Part shown: positions 18,701 to 27,894 of the stretch, one piece after another
Layout: each line of letters starts with the position of its first letter
Position numbering within the stretch: the first letter of the stretch is position 1
Source: Robinsoniella peoriensis
GTDB taxonomy: Bacteria; Bacillota; Clostridia; Lachnospirales; Lachnospiraceae
Direction of reading: 5' to 3'
DNA: 64,000 nt
Assembly (NCBI RefSeq): GCF_000797495.1
Contig: NZ_JTGN01000015.1
Location: forward strand, 81,251-145,250
Position numbers and translations under genes: made by a program
The notes under the pieces: model-generated
What the model saw: only the letters and a program-made list of their open reading frames with translations
Database searches by the model: none
What the model was told of the DNA's origin: nothing

Positions 18701-20802
18701 GGACCTTGTGCCCCGCTAAGTACCACTCTTCCTGTTTCTTTGCCAAAGTTTCCTTCCAGCATCACTTTATCCCCGGATGAAATAAATTCCGGCGCTGTTA
18801 ATTTATTCAACTCAATCGGAATGATGATTTCTCCGCCAGCTTCCTGTACTCCGGCATTTGCTGCCAGTTCCACTGGATAACGGTCGTCGTCCGGAGCTAC
18901 TCCATAATAATTATTGCCTCCGTCTACATAATGATCTGCCTTGTATCCATAGGTATACTCCCGGACATTATGATTCATATCTACCTGAACATTGTATGTA
19001 ATATTCTGATCCACAGTCATTCCGCCGCTGCCCTGATCCAGGTAAATACCGCCCGGCCAGCCTACATTATCATGGATTATATTGCCTTTAATGCTGGTGC
19101 CCGGCATGTCACCAAGTGTATAAACGCCTGCCCCGTCGTGTAGTTTCATCATACACATGGAAACATCATTATTTTCAATAATATTATTACGTGATACTGC
19201 TGCATCTCCAAGAGGAAATACGGGATATTCCGCAGGGGTCTCATCATCGGGCATGCCGTCCGGTTTATAACGTCCGCCCTGCTCCCAGTATCCCCAGCCC
19301 CAGCCTACGGAAATACCGGAATAAGCCACGTCACGAATTGTATTATTCGTAATAACAGTTCCATCCGTATAGCCTGCCACTACTGCAATGCTTCCCTTAT
19401 ATTCCGTACCGATTCCGTTAAAGTAATTATTTGTAATCGTATTGTCTTTTACTATTAAACGCTCATCATGGGGTGTTTTATTTTTAATATGGTTCTCAAC
19501 AGTATCTCCGGGCATCAAAGGATGTGCTTCGGTAATACTGACCCCTCCCACAAGTATTCCGCCTGCCGATATATCTTTAAATACACTATTTTTTACTGTG
19601 TTGCCCACAGAACCATCCAGCATATTGATTCCGGCTGAACCCAGGTTCTGGAATGTACAGCGGTCAAAGGTAATTCCTTTTGCCATCTTAGTAACAATTG
19701 CCGCTCCCGGTGCCAGAGAATATGCATGCATGTTGAAATCTTCTTTGGGATCATGGGCAAAGTTAGCCTGCTGCTCCGGCCACCCCTTTGCACTGGGATA
19801 GAGCCAGGTATTATAGGAAAATCCAAAGCCTTCAAAGCTGATATCTGACACGCTTTCATCCAGGTTTCCCTCCAGTGTAATTAAATTTTCCACACTTGGA
19901 ATAATGGCCTGTGTCTGGCTCATTTCCTGTCCTGCTTTTGGCATATAGTAGATCTTCTTTTCCTGGCTGTCAAAGTACCATTCCCCCGGTTCATCCAACA
20001 GTTCATAGGCATTTTCCACGTAATCAGGTCCTCTGTTAATCTGGACTCCACCTGCAATCTGCCCGGTTTTAAAGGAATCCCACTCCATTTCAATAAAACT
20101 GTTGTTTTCATCCAGTTTTGTAATTGATGTTACAGGTGAAATCCGGTGTGCCCAGCTGATATCCCAGATAAATTCAATATTGTCGGGATTTCTCCAGTTT
20201 AGAATATCCGTATTGGCACAGCGAAAGCCCGTATAAGCATCATGGTTTCCATTGTATGTAGTATACGTGGTTTTCTCTCCGCTACGGACCATTTCACCTT
20301 TTATTTTTCCTTTTGCACGGACTGCCATTTCTCCATCCACATAAAATTGTCTGGTATTATCAATGTCAGCATCCGCTGCCAGAATCCCCGGACGTTTTTC
20401 ATCATTTGCATCTTCCCACCCGGTAACCTCCAGTCCGGAGGTGAGTACTGCTTTCCCGGGTTCTTTTGCTTTGTAAATTATTTTGTGTCCATTACTTGCA
20501 GAATCCTCCTGGTTAAATGCAACCGTACTATCCAGAAGATATTCCCCATCATCAAAATAAACAACGATATCTCCGGTCATATGATCATTTAATCCCTGCA
20601 CCGCCAGTCTTGCTTCTTCCATACTGGCAAAAGGATTCTGTTCTGACCCGTCCCCTGTTCCAGGCTCTGTTCGGGCCGAGACATAGATCTCAGCCATTAC
20701 CTGGCCGCTGCTTACTTCTGCCTGCTCTGCCATTGCAACTCCCGGAACAGAACTTACTAACATTGCTGCAGATAACAAACCTGCTACTAACTTTTTCCTC
20801 AT
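15709..20802 (-). CDS. Giant secreted beta-helix multidomain protein (copy 3, BspA-repeat form)
   Basis: About 1,697 residues, the first giant gene of the run. The start at 20802 (MRKKLVAGLLSAAMLVSS) follows AAAAAGGAG; a longer reading from 20865 overlaps the HAD gene and is unlikely. Domain order matches copy 2: signal peptide, beta-helix (GISVGWGWGYWEQ), TIG-like, sandwich, OmpL47-type Ig, sandwich, PEGA-like, two FIVAR, Ig-like and BspA-type leucine-rich end. Identity with copy 2 is uneven: the second sandwich and the last 120 or so residues are almost the same at DNA level, whereas the first sandwich and FIVAR modules differ more. It sits 29 bases after the HAD gene without a terminator. 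Confidence 0.87.
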   Translation of the reverse strand: MRKKLVAGLLSAAMLVSSVPGVAMAEQAEVSSGQVMAEIYVSARTEPGTGDGSEQNPFASMEEARLAVQGLNDHMTGDIVVYFDDGEYLLDSTVAFNQEDSASNGHKIIYKAKEPGKAVLTSGLEVTGWEDANDEKRPGILAADADIDNTRQFYVDGEMAVRAKGKIKGEMVRSGEKTTYTTYNGNHDAYTGFRCANTDILNWRNPDNIEFIWDISWAHRISPVTSITKLDENNSFIEMEWDSFKTGQIAGGVQINRGPDYVENAYELLDEPGEWYFDSQEKKIYYMPKAGQEMSQTQAIIPSVENLITLEGNLDESVSDISFEGFGFSYNTWLYPSAKGWPEQQANFAHDPKEDFNMHAYSLAPGAAIVTKMAKGITFDRCTFQNLGSAGINMLDGSVGNTVKNSVFKDISAGGILVGGVSITEAHPLMPGDTVENHIKNKTPHDERLIVKDNTITNNYFNGIGTEYKGSIAVVAGYTDGTVITNNTIRDVAYSGISVGWGWGYWEQGGRYKPDGMPDDETPAEYPVFPLGDAAVSRNNIIENNDVSMCMMKLHDGAGVYTLGDMPGTSIKGNIIHDNVGWPGGIYLDQGSGGMTVDQNITYNVQVDMNHNVREYTYGYKADHYVDGGNNYYGVAPDDDRYPVELAANAGVQEAGGEIIIPIELNKLTAPEFISSGDKVMLEGNFGKETGRVVLSGAQGPVYVDAQSGNIISWTAKKILLRMPGGVVSGSVFIESADGIQSNAKKINVGNFTEELFKDDFEDYAAGKLVDQESAVNRYTAIVNSAYVEKNEDGTQFLRINKPADGVDARLEKEADWQDVMLSMDLRYDVNPQSYGGLFLSPRFMDHGNKYLVLLTPNYTNGLGYQQYVDGSLNGPGGGGNYSYKVGTWYSTKIAIVGHEMKVKIWEKGKPEPSIWTSATTFSGVDKGGLLVQMTSFIDGEKASIDNLCVLGYQPGITEDMSADRTAPVTTAILSGNQNAEDKGIYNSQVQVSLFAEDLDSGVADIEYQLGDSEFTAYTEPLIFGTNGDYVISYRSVDRAGNTEKTRTIRFTVDLLPGELVFEDNFDVYDAGTFTDLDTKGYTAINGESIEIEEQESGKLLKLNGIGQDVRLMHKADWPSTVMTFDYKFQNPLGGLEGLYPSNYFQNLSPDSMYAYPMLPGWGGILLQQNVNGNANNITGISNDVYPLQADTWYKVKMQTSDDHMAIKIWTRDAEEPENWMAERDVSGLSGGGGLYFSFSGKAGENAAYIDNVEVRGFETSSEVTRVIFEADPQDATVSITDNQPEADGSYLLQRGSYTYTVSAEGYMDLTGTLEVNGEVTKSIYTALHRKPVSREQLDQLIEQACAITDAELKKYTDDSAKAFKNALEAAVRLSEDAFQPEVDAAAEALDAAIKGLTAKPPVYRDQLNVLIQNARAVTAAQLLLYTDESVRVFKNALEAAVRLSENASQAEVDAAARALDAAIKGLTKKPETNVQQPIDVSKLSIGSIARQTHTGRSIKPSVTVRYGSKVLRAGTDYTLTYKNNVNPGKAQLILTGKGGYKGSITKTFVIAAKKGKIYTVGDYQYRVLNSSVKSGTVRFLKPVKKSLKKARVLSTVKIGNYSYKVTEIGKEAFKNNKKLTSVIIDKNVKVIHSYAFSGAKQLKSITVKSKVLNKVYKNTFKNIHKRAVIRVPSSKLRAYKKLMANKGQSKTVVIRK

Positions 20803-20831
20803 AAGCTTTTTCTCCTTTTTCATAACTTTGA

Positions 20832-21818
20832 TTATTTTCCTGTAATAAGAGGCAGTGCATCGCACAGATGATCATACTCTTTCAGACACAACCCGCTGAC
20901 TCCTGCTTTTTCTATATTTCCACCTCCAATTCCTATAACTGAAAATCCTGCCAGGCGCAGGGAAAGTACCCCGGCGGAAGAATCCTCCATTCCTATAACC
21001 CTGTTTCTTTCCTTTGGCATAATTCCAAGTCCTACTCTGGCAGTCTCAGCGTACAGCCAGGGATGCGGCTTCATGGCAAGTTCACTGAGCGTTCCTGCCT
21101 GTCCCTGCCGGAAAGCCGTTCCTGCAGTGATAATGGTATCATAGAATTGAAATGGATCTCCCATCCCCATCACATCAAACGCAGATACAATTTCCGGTAT
21201 CGCCTTATTGTAAAGGCCGGAAGTTACCAGCCCGATCTTAATGTGTTCAGCCTTCAGTTCCATAAGAAAGTCCTTCAGACCGGGAGACGGAACAAACGCT
21301 CCCTTTTTCCCCTGGCCTTTCATAATCTTCTGCATTTCATCTTCGACGATTTCATAATAAAAAGTTCTTGCTTCTTCTACCTTCTGGTTTGGACAATACT
21401 TCGTAATACAATACTGTAAATGTTCCGATACTGAATGTCCTGATACAAAGGGCTCATCCTCATCCGATAAACCAAAACTTGCATTTCCCATCAGTCTCTG
21501 CATAGTCTTCTCAATAATCCACATCCAGAACTGCTCGCTCCGGACACTGGTTCCATCCAAATCCATCAACAATGCTTCTGCCGGACCTTCAAATACCGGT
21601 TCCATCATGGGATAAATTGCCGGATAACCCATTAGAGACTTCACATAGCATAAGGTCTTATCCTGATACACGGCAAATTCTGTCTTGCCGTCTTTTGTAC
21701 CCAGAATCTCCTTTACACCGTCTTCCCCAACTTTAAAGGGTCCTCCATCGCTTACTTCCAGCGGTATAAAATCACCAGCATTTTTTAACGTTCCTATTCC
21801 CGGAATCCATTTTTCCAT
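20832..21818 (-). CDS. HAD-superfamily phosphatase / phosphoglucomutase-like protein
   Basis: A 328-residue haloacid dehalogenase-fold enzyme. Motif I is LLMDLDGTSVRSE (about 85-97), with the two Asp residues needed for phosphoryl transfer. Motif II is LVTSG, motif III lies in MKPHP, and motif IV is IGMEDSSAG. The cap is helical, as in beta-phosphoglucomutase and sugar-phosphate phosphatases. An N-terminal extension of about 80 residues is unusual and unassigned. Position between the mannosidase and giant 3 suggests work on a sugar phosphate from the same pathway, such as phosphatase or epimerising mutase action; this is inference. Confidence 0.82.
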   Translation of the reverse strand: MEKWIPGIGTLKNAGDFIPLEVSDGGPFKVGEDGVKEILGTKDGKTEFAVYQDKTLCYVKSLMGYPAIYPMMEPVFEGPAEALLMDLDGTSVRSEQFWMWIIEKTMQRLMGNASFGLSDEDEPFVSGHSVSEHLQYCITKYCPNQKVEEARTFYYEIVEDEMQKIMKGQGKKGAFVPSPGLKDFLMELKAEHIKIGLVTSGLYNKAIPEIVSAFDVMGMGDPFQFYDTIITAGTAFRQGQAGTLSELAMKPHPWLYAETARVGLGIMPKERNRVIGMEDSSAGVLSLRLAGFSVIGIGGGNIEKAGVSGLCLKEYDHLCDALPLITGK

Positions 21819-21867
21819 TTATATGGCACCCTTTCTGTTTCTTATATTTTTTCTCAACAACTTTACT

Positions 21868-24669
21868 TTAAAGTTTTACTTCAACTGTCATAATTTTATC
21901 CGGTCCCAGTTCCAGGTTCAAAGCGGTTCCCTCATAAGTAAGGTCCGTAATTCTTTCTTCCTTCATATTAACCAGATATGCTTCTTTTACAGGACGGTCA
22001 AATATCAGCGCTGCCTCTTTTGTTTCTGTACATGGATTGTAGATACGAAGAATGATGACGTCCCTGTCTTCCCCCATCTTGATACAGGATGCCTGTGCTC
22101 CTTTGACCTCAAAAAAGCTCTTTTCATTCGGTAAAAATCCTGTATTTTCATAATCCGTACTGAACTGCACCGGCAGAACAGGAATTCTCTGGCGCCTGCT
22201 CTCTTCCTGCAATCCGGCTTCTTCCCAACTGCCTCTGTGAACCATTAATCCATAGCGGTATTCCATTTCTTCCTGGAGCTGTCCGCCCTCCTGCGACGGA
22301 TAAGAAGATCCACTGCGGAACTCGGTACAGATCATATTTCTTACCGCCCGGAATAATGTACAGGACAAAATTCCCTTACGGGAAGCATCGTATTCTATAA
22401 ATTCCTGTGAGACTACTCCAAATCCCTTGTTCCCATCACTGATATCCACAAATCCCTGCATCGGCAGTTTATCCATCTCTGTATAACGGAGTCCGTTTTC
22501 TTCCTTGTCTGCAGCTGCATTTCTATAGTCCACACAGAAATGTCCTCCGGCATATGCACCTTCAGCCAAGACATCTGCATTAAAGTTTACCGACAGCCGG
22601 TGATCCTTTGCAGTATTTCTTACCTTCAGAATTACATCCAGCTTTTTTGCATCTTTCTTCAATATGTAACGGATAGCAACCAAAAGGTCTGTCATTTCAC
22701 TGCTTCTCTTGCTTTCTCCCTGGATTCCTGCTTCGGGGCGCAGGCTAAATGCCGGGACCCGGAACTTATATGAAACACAGATGCTGGTCTGAAGGGGTGT
22801 GTTTTCTTCCATCCAGATATCTGCAGAGGTTCCACGGCTTGAGAATATCTGATCATGATAAGGCGGATAATGAATCCAGTAATCACCGATATCGCCGCCG
22901 CTTTCCAGGTAATTGAGCTCACCTGTTTCAAATCCCGTTTCCTTGTCCAGCAATTTCACTGTACCGTTTGGCTGGACGCTGGCCCTCAGATATTTATTTT
23001 CCATGACACAGGCACCTATTCCAAGCTCCCTGCCATCGCTCATGCGGGTTGCCGGCCAGAATTTCTGCTTTCTGGCAAATTTCTGACTGGGTACCAGTTT
23101 CACTGTTTTATATCCTCCTGCAGGTATTTCACCTGTCTCCAGGATAAGTTCATGGCGGTCCGCATAGAAAGGTTCCGGCCTGGTATGGCGGCTGACTGCA
23201 GGTGTTACTGTTTCTTTTCTGGAAATATGGGCACTTTCTAATTTCTTCCCATCCATACTGTACACATCAAAATCCCAGATATTCTGTTCTTCCGGTGTAT
23301 CAATTACCAGTTCCACCACTTCATTTCTTTTTGCAGGAAGAGGATTAACAAGGAGAACCAGGATATCTTCTTTTTGAAAATCTGCTCCGGATATATTGGA
23401 AGCAATATAGCGGATGACCTGATCATTTACACATTCGGATAATTCTGTACACTGATCCAGACGGTACATAACATCTCTGACCGTTTTCTCCTGTACAACG
23501 CCATTAATGCTGTCATGGGACTGGGAACCCAACAGATAGTCTCTGGCTCTGTTCAGGTAATTCCTGTCATAATTCATTCCCATCAATACCCCGGCTACTG
23601 AAAGCGGTTCTGCCATATCCATCAGGATGCTTTCCGCCGATTTATTTTTCTTTTTCACAGGGTAGCGGGTCATCAGTGCATTGGCCGACACGGAAGGTGC
23701 CGGACCATCTCTCAGTTCCCCTTTAATGACTCTTAGGTCTTCCCCTGCCAGCTTTTCCTTTAAAATTGCCGCATAATCTTCCATATTTGTATGGGATAGG
23801 GTGATACCCTCTTCTTTTAGAACTTCATTTATTTTATCAATTAATTCCGGTAACCTGGTCTGTGCACAGGTGGAATCCGATCCATCCATTAAAACCCGGT
23901 CATTTTTTAACCTGCTGGCATTCATGGCATTCCAGGAATAAAGGGCAAGCTCTTTCAGTTTTTCTTCATGAACCTCTTCCCTGTGGCTGAGCATAAAGAA
24001 ATCCTGTTCACTTCCGGTTTTATCTGCTCTGTGATAAAGTCTTGTATTCCCATAGTCGTAGCGGAACTCATCTGACTTGTATGCCCTTCCGCTCATGGCT
24101 TCCATATAGGTATTCATATAGAAATTGGCACGGGCATCCTCTCCAAGCCTGCTGGCAAGTACCTGCGTACCGTCTTTACCTTCCCAGATAAACTCACTCT
24201 CCGGTGCTTTTCTCTCATTTACTCTTTTTGCCACAATGACTAAATCAATGCCAAAGCCTTTGTATATCTGAGGAAACTGACTGGGCTGTCCCCATCCAAA
24301 AGATTCATAGCCCACATTTAATTTATGTCCGTACCGGGCGCAGACCTGATCTCCTTTTAGAAGATTTCTTACCAGGCTTTCTCCGCTGACCGGATACAGA
24401 TCCGGAAGGGTATACCATGGTCCGATCAAAAGCCGTCTGTCCCGAATATGCTTTTCTAACCGCTCTTTATTCTCCGGACGGATCATTAGGTAATCTTCTA
24501 AGAATACGCTCTGTCCGTCAAAGAGAAAACTTACATAATCCGATCGGGTATCCAGCACATCCAGCAACTCATCCAGCATTTCCGCCAGATAAATTCTGCT
24601 TTCCCAGATTGGATACCTCCATTCCCGATCCCAGTGCGTATGTGTAATTACATAACCTTTTTTATCCAT
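21868..24669 (-). CDS. GH38 family alpha-mannosidase-like glycoside hydrolase
   Basis: A 933-residue cytoplasmic enzyme (no signal peptide) that should release mannose from imported oligosaccharides. The N-terminal GH38 zinc motif ITHTHWDREW is intact (about 8-17), followed by the helical middle domain (SHDSINGVVQEKTVRD) and C-terminal beta-sandwiches. The segment that usually carries the nucleophile Asp (PDSFG) reads GYESFGWGQPSQFPQIY, so the nucleophile position is altered or moved. The ATG at 24669, eight bases after AAGGAG, is preferred to a TTG two codons upstream. It lies 22 bases downstream of the permease gene. Confidence 0.87.
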   Translation of the reverse strand: MDKKGYVITHTHWDREWRYPIWESRIYLAEMLDELLDVLDTRSDYVSFLFDGQSVFLEDYLMIRPENKERLEKHIRDRRLLIGPWYTLPDLYPVSGESLVRNLLKGDQVCARYGHKLNVGYESFGWGQPSQFPQIYKGFGIDLVIVAKRVNERKAPESEFIWEGKDGTQVLASRLGEDARANFYMNTYMEAMSGRAYKSDEFRYDYGNTRLYHRADKTGSEQDFFMLSHREEVHEEKLKELALYSWNAMNASRLKNDRVLMDGSDSTCAQTRLPELIDKINEVLKEEGITLSHTNMEDYAAILKEKLAGEDLRVIKGELRDGPAPSVSANALMTRYPVKKKNKSAESILMDMAEPLSVAGVLMGMNYDRNYLNRARDYLLGSQSHDSINGVVQEKTVRDVMYRLDQCTELSECVNDQVIRYIASNISGADFQKEDILVLLVNPLPAKRNEVVELVIDTPEEQNIWDFDVYSMDGKKLESAHISRKETVTPAVSRHTRPEPFYADRHELILETGEIPAGGYKTVKLVPSQKFARKQKFWPATRMSDGRELGIGACVMENKYLRASVQPNGTVKLLDKETGFETGELNYLESGGDIGDYWIHYPPYHDQIFSSRGTSADIWMEENTPLQTSICVSYKFRVPAFSLRPEAGIQGESKRSSEMTDLLVAIRYILKKDAKKLDVILKVRNTAKDHRLSVNFNADVLAEGAYAGGHFCVDYRNAAADKEENGLRYTEMDKLPMQGFVDISDGNKGFGVVSQEFIEYDASRKGILSCTLFRAVRNMICTEFRSGSSYPSQEGGQLQEEMEYRYGLMVHRGSWEEAGLQEESRRQRIPVLPVQFSTDYENTGFLPNEKSFFEVKGAQASCIKMGEDRDVIILRIYNPCTETKEAALIFDRPVKEAYLVNMKEERITDLTYEGTALNLELGPDKIMTVEVKL

Positions 24670-24690
24670 ATACAAAACTCCTTCTCTTAT

Positions 24691-25527
24691 TTAACCTTTC
24701 AACGCTCCCATAGTCAGACCGCTGACAAAATTCTTCTGTGCACAAAGATATGCAATAATAACGGGCATTGCCGCAAAAAATACATAGGCGAATACAATTC
24801 CCCAGTTTGCAGAATGGGGACCAATAGCAGTATAAATACCTACGGTAATCGTCCTTACCTGTCCCAGCAGCAGCGGTGTCTGAAAGTCATTCCAGATTCC
24901 AAGACCTACGAAGATTGCAATAGTTGCCGTACAGGGCCGAAGCAGTGGAAACAAAATGGACCAGAATATACGGAACCTGGTCGCTCCGTCAATTGATGCC
25001 GCTTCTTCCAACTCTATAGGCAGTGAATGCACATAATTGGTATACATAAAAGAAGCAAAGGAAATATTACCGGATACAAATACCAGAATCAGAATAGGTA
25101 CTCCAAACGGGATACCCATATTCCGCAGTAAAATACACAAAGGCAGATAAACGATAACATAAGGAACCATGATTCCAATCAGGAAATACACCCGGAGCAT
25201 ACCGGAGAGCCTGGACTTCACCCTTGCCAGATAATAAGCCGCCAGGGAAGACACGATTACCGTTATTACCGTTCCAGCCACCATTAGGATAATGGAATTG
25301 GTATACATCTCCACTAAATTGGTATTCGGGCTTTGTAATACACTGATAATATTTTCCATCGTAGGTGGAATTGGAAGGGTCAGCGGCTGATCCAGAATGA
25401 TGCCGGAGTCCTTAAAGGTATTGGCTATAGCTATGTAAATAGGCAGAATCACTATGATTGCCAGAATAAACAGAAAAGCGGTCTGAAAAATATTTACCGC
25501 TCTGGTTTTCGCTTTCATAGAATGCAT
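24691..25527 (-). CDS. Carbohydrate ABC transporter permease (MsmG/MalG type)
   Basis: A 278-residue inner-membrane permease with six predicted helices. The cytoplasmic EAA loop that contacts the ATPase reads EEAASIDGATRFRIFWSILF (about 170-190). It starts with the ATG of a TAATG overlap with the preceding permease, so the two are translationally coupled and should form a heterodimer. No ATPase gene is in the cluster; a shared MsmK-type ATPase elsewhere would be needed, which is common in this bacterial group. Confidence 0.93.
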   Translation of the reverse strand: MHSMKAKTRAVNIFQTAFLFILAIIVILPIYIAIANTFKDSGIILDQPLTLPIPPTMENIISVLQSPNTNLVEMYTNSIILMVAGTVITVIVSSLAAYYLARVKSRLSGMLRVYFLIGIMVPYVIVYLPLCILLRNMGIPFGVPILILVFVSGNISFASFMYTNYVHSLPIELEEAASIDGATRFRIFWSILFPLLRPCTATIAIFVGLGIWNDFQTPLLLGQVRTITVGIYTAIGPHSANWGIVFAYVFFAAMPVIIAYLCAQKNFVSGLTMGALKG

Positions 25528-26393
25528 TACATTTCCACCTCCTTTTTATTCATGGCACTGACAATGAAGATTGAGATTGCTCCGATTGCCAGGAATAATA
25601 CAACTGATATTGCAGAAGAGTAACCTACCATATTATTGGAAAATCCCTGGGAAACAATATTATATACTACCGTTTCCGTATCGTAACCGGGACCACCGTC
25701 TGTCATAATCTTCACGACGTCGTACATACGAAGTTCATTGATAATACTCATCAGAAAACTCACCGACATGCCCGGTATAATAAGCGGAAGGGTTACGTTG
25801 CGGAATTTTTTCCAACGGTTCCCGCCATCTACGGTACATGCTTCGTATAATTCATGAGGCACTGTCTGAAGCGCTGCAAGATACAGCATCATATGATAGC
25901 CAAGTGTGCGCCAGATTTCTACAATGATGATACATACAATTGCCGACCCCTGACTTCCAAGCCAGTTACCAACAAGATCCGACAATCCCAGGGCACTGAG
26001 AATACCATTTAGTACACCATTATAGGAAAGAATACTCTTCCAAACAAAGGAGATTGCCACGGTACTTAATACAAACGGAACAAAAAAGATAATTCTAAAA
26101 ACGTTACTCTTTGCAGAAGCTGTATTTACCAGCATTGCTAAAAATAAACCAAGTATATTTACAAGAACGACTACTACAACGGAAATAACAGCTGTATTCT
26201 TTACTGCATTTCCCAATCTGGCATCCCGGAATACATTCAGATAATTCTCAAGTCCCAGAAATTCCATTGCATTGAAACCGTTCCACTTATTCAAACTGAA
26301 ATAAAAAGCCATAAAAATAGGAATTACAAGTAAAACAGTATAGATTATAAATGCCGGTGCGGCAAAGCCAAGGGACATTTTACTTTTTTTCAT
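25527..26393 (-). CDS. Carbohydrate ABC transporter permease (MsmF/UgpA type)
   Basis: A 288-residue permease with a short cytoplasmic lead (MKKSKMSLGFAAPAFIIYTV) and six predicted helices. The EAA loop reads YEACTVDGGNRWKKFRNVTL (about 183-203). The ATG at 26393, eight bases after GAGG, is preferred to an in-frame GTG at 26402. It forms the transport channel with the next gene and takes sugar from the binding protein encoded 91 bases upstream. Confidence 0.93.
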   Translation of the reverse strand: MKKSKMSLGFAAPAFIIYTVLLVIPIFMAFYFSLNKWNGFNAMEFLGLENYLNVFRDARLGNAVKNTAVISVVVVVLVNILGLFLAMLVNTASAKSNVFRIIFFVPFVLSTVAISFVWKSILSYNGVLNGILSALGLSDLVGNWLGSQGSAIVCIIIVEIWRTLGYHMMLYLAALQTVPHELYEACTVDGGNRWKKFRNVTLPLIIPGMSVSFLMSIINELRMYDVVKIMTDGGPGYDTETVVYNIVSQGFSNNMVGYSSAISVVLFLAIGAISIFIVSAMNKKEVEM

Positions 26394-26484
26394 TTTAAAC
26401 ACCTCATATTATTTAAGAAAAGCTGCTGCAAATCCATCTTTTCTGTTTGAATCTACAACAGCCCTGTTCTATTCAAATTTCGTT

Positions 26485-27870
26485 TTATTGCGCATCCAGT
26501 AATCTTTGATATTCAACATCCCAGTTTTCCACTTCCGCTTTTACATCTGCTCCGTTAAAAATATTCTGGAATGATTTATCCATATAAGACTGCATTCCAC
26601 TTGGAACTGCAAATTCGCCCGGAAGTTTTATAATTTCCTGAACGGTGTTCCATCCGGAAGTATTGTCTAAGAACTTTGTAGTAACCGGTCCCTGTTCGTA
26701 AGATACTGCTTTTTTTGTAGTAGAATATAAGCCGTCTGACTGCAGGTATGTCTTATATACTTCCTGATTTTCATCAAACACATATTTGATGAACTGGAAA
26801 GCAGCATCCTTATTCTCACATGTCTCAGAAACGCCCCAGTAGGAACAGTCTGCAACGCAGATTTCGCTTCCATCCATAGTTGGAACTGAAAATACGCCAA
26901 AGTCTTCATTCTTTTCTCCGTCCAGGCCTGCTGCCTGCCAGGAACCGTCAACCATCATAGCTGCTGTTCCCTTCTTAAACTCTTCGGAAGCCTGGCTGTA
27001 ACTTAATGACATAGCACCTTCATAGTAATATCCTTTATTAACCATGTCCTGCCACTTCGTCAGAACGTCAACCGTTGTCTCATTATTCCATGTATTTTTA
27101 CCTTCTTTTAATTCCTGGTTAAAATTCGGGTATTTAGACAATAAAGCCGTATCCCCTTCTGCAATCCAGAATGGTTCTCCCGTTGCCCAGATATCGCCGG
27201 TTCCGCCGCACATTAACGGTACTTTGCCTGCATCTTTAATGGTCTGACACACATTCATAAATTCATCCCAGGTTTTAGGCTCTTCCAGCTTCAGTTCATT
27301 GAATACTGCTTTGTTATAATAACACTGCATTTTATACTGTTTAAAACTTGGTACGGTTATGCTCTTTCCATTATAGGTACACAGTGCAGATTCCTCAAAG
27401 AGATCCAGAACATCCTGGGGTACCTCAGTAAAAATACCTTCCATTGTTGCCAGCTGTTCTGCCTCAATTACTACATCCGGGAAATTACCGCTGCTTAACA
27501 TGGTTTTCCAGAAGGAAGCACGGTCATCACCGGTTGCCAGAACCTTCTCTACGTTAATTTCCGGATTGGCTGCTTCAAATGAATCAATCATTCCCTGCCA
27601 GATCTCTGCCGTGATATTATCTGTCTCAAAAACACCAAAGGTGATCGTAGTCTGTCCTTCACTTCCGGTATCATCTGCCGCTGCAGTATCCGCTGCTTTT
27701 GTTTCATCAGCTGCCGCAGACGTCTCTTTTGTCTCCCCTGCTGTTGCTGCTTCTTTTGTTTCTCCTGTAGTTGCATTCGTCTGGGTTTTTCCGCCACCGC
27801 ATCCTGCAATAAATGTTGCTGACATACATGCGGTCAGTAAAATTGCTATTATTTTTCTTCTTCTTTTCAA
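26485..27870 (-). CDS. Sugar ABC transporter substrate-binding lipoprotein
   Basis: A 461-residue family 1 solute-binding lipoprotein. It starts with TTG, eight bases after AGGAGG. The signal peptide ends at lipobox FIAGC (Cys24), then comes an Ala/Thr/Lys/Glu-rich linker to about residue 70. The binding domain begins ITFGVFETDNITAEIWQGMI. First gene of the glycan-use operon: two permeases, mannosidase, HAD enzyme and the giant gene run follow. A promoter lies at 28034-28062 and a GC-rich leader in between. The likely ligand is an oligosaccharide with terminal alpha-mannose, inferred from the downstream genes. Confidence 0.94.
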   Translation of the reverse strand: MKRRRKIIAILLTACMSATFIAGCGGGKTQTNATTGETKEAATAGETKETSAAADETKAADTAAADDTGSEGQTTITFGVFETDNITAEIWQGMIDSFEAANPEINVEKVLATGDDRASFWKTMLSSGNFPDVVIEAEQLATMEGIFTEVPQDVLDLFEESALCTYNGKSITVPSFKQYKMQCYYNKAVFNELKLEEPKTWDEFMNVCQTIKDAGKVPLMCGGTGDIWATGEPFWIAEGDTALLSKYPNFNQELKEGKNTWNNETTVDVLTKWQDMVNKGYYYEGAMSLSYSQASEEFKKGTAAMMVDGSWQAAGLDGEKNEDFGVFSVPTMDGSEICVADCSYWGVSETCENKDAAFQFIKYVFDENQEVYKTYLQSDGLYSTTKKAVSYEQGPVTTKFLDNTSGWNTVQEIIKLPGEFAVPSGMQSYMDKSFQNIFNGADVKAEVENWDVEYQRLLDAQ

Positions 27871-27894
27871 AACTGTATCCTCCTTTTATCTCTT

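Noticed and set aside
20803..20865. Longer start for giant 3 at 20865
   Set aside because: It overlaps the HAD gene and hides the signal peptide; the start at 20802 has AAAAAGGAG at the right distance.
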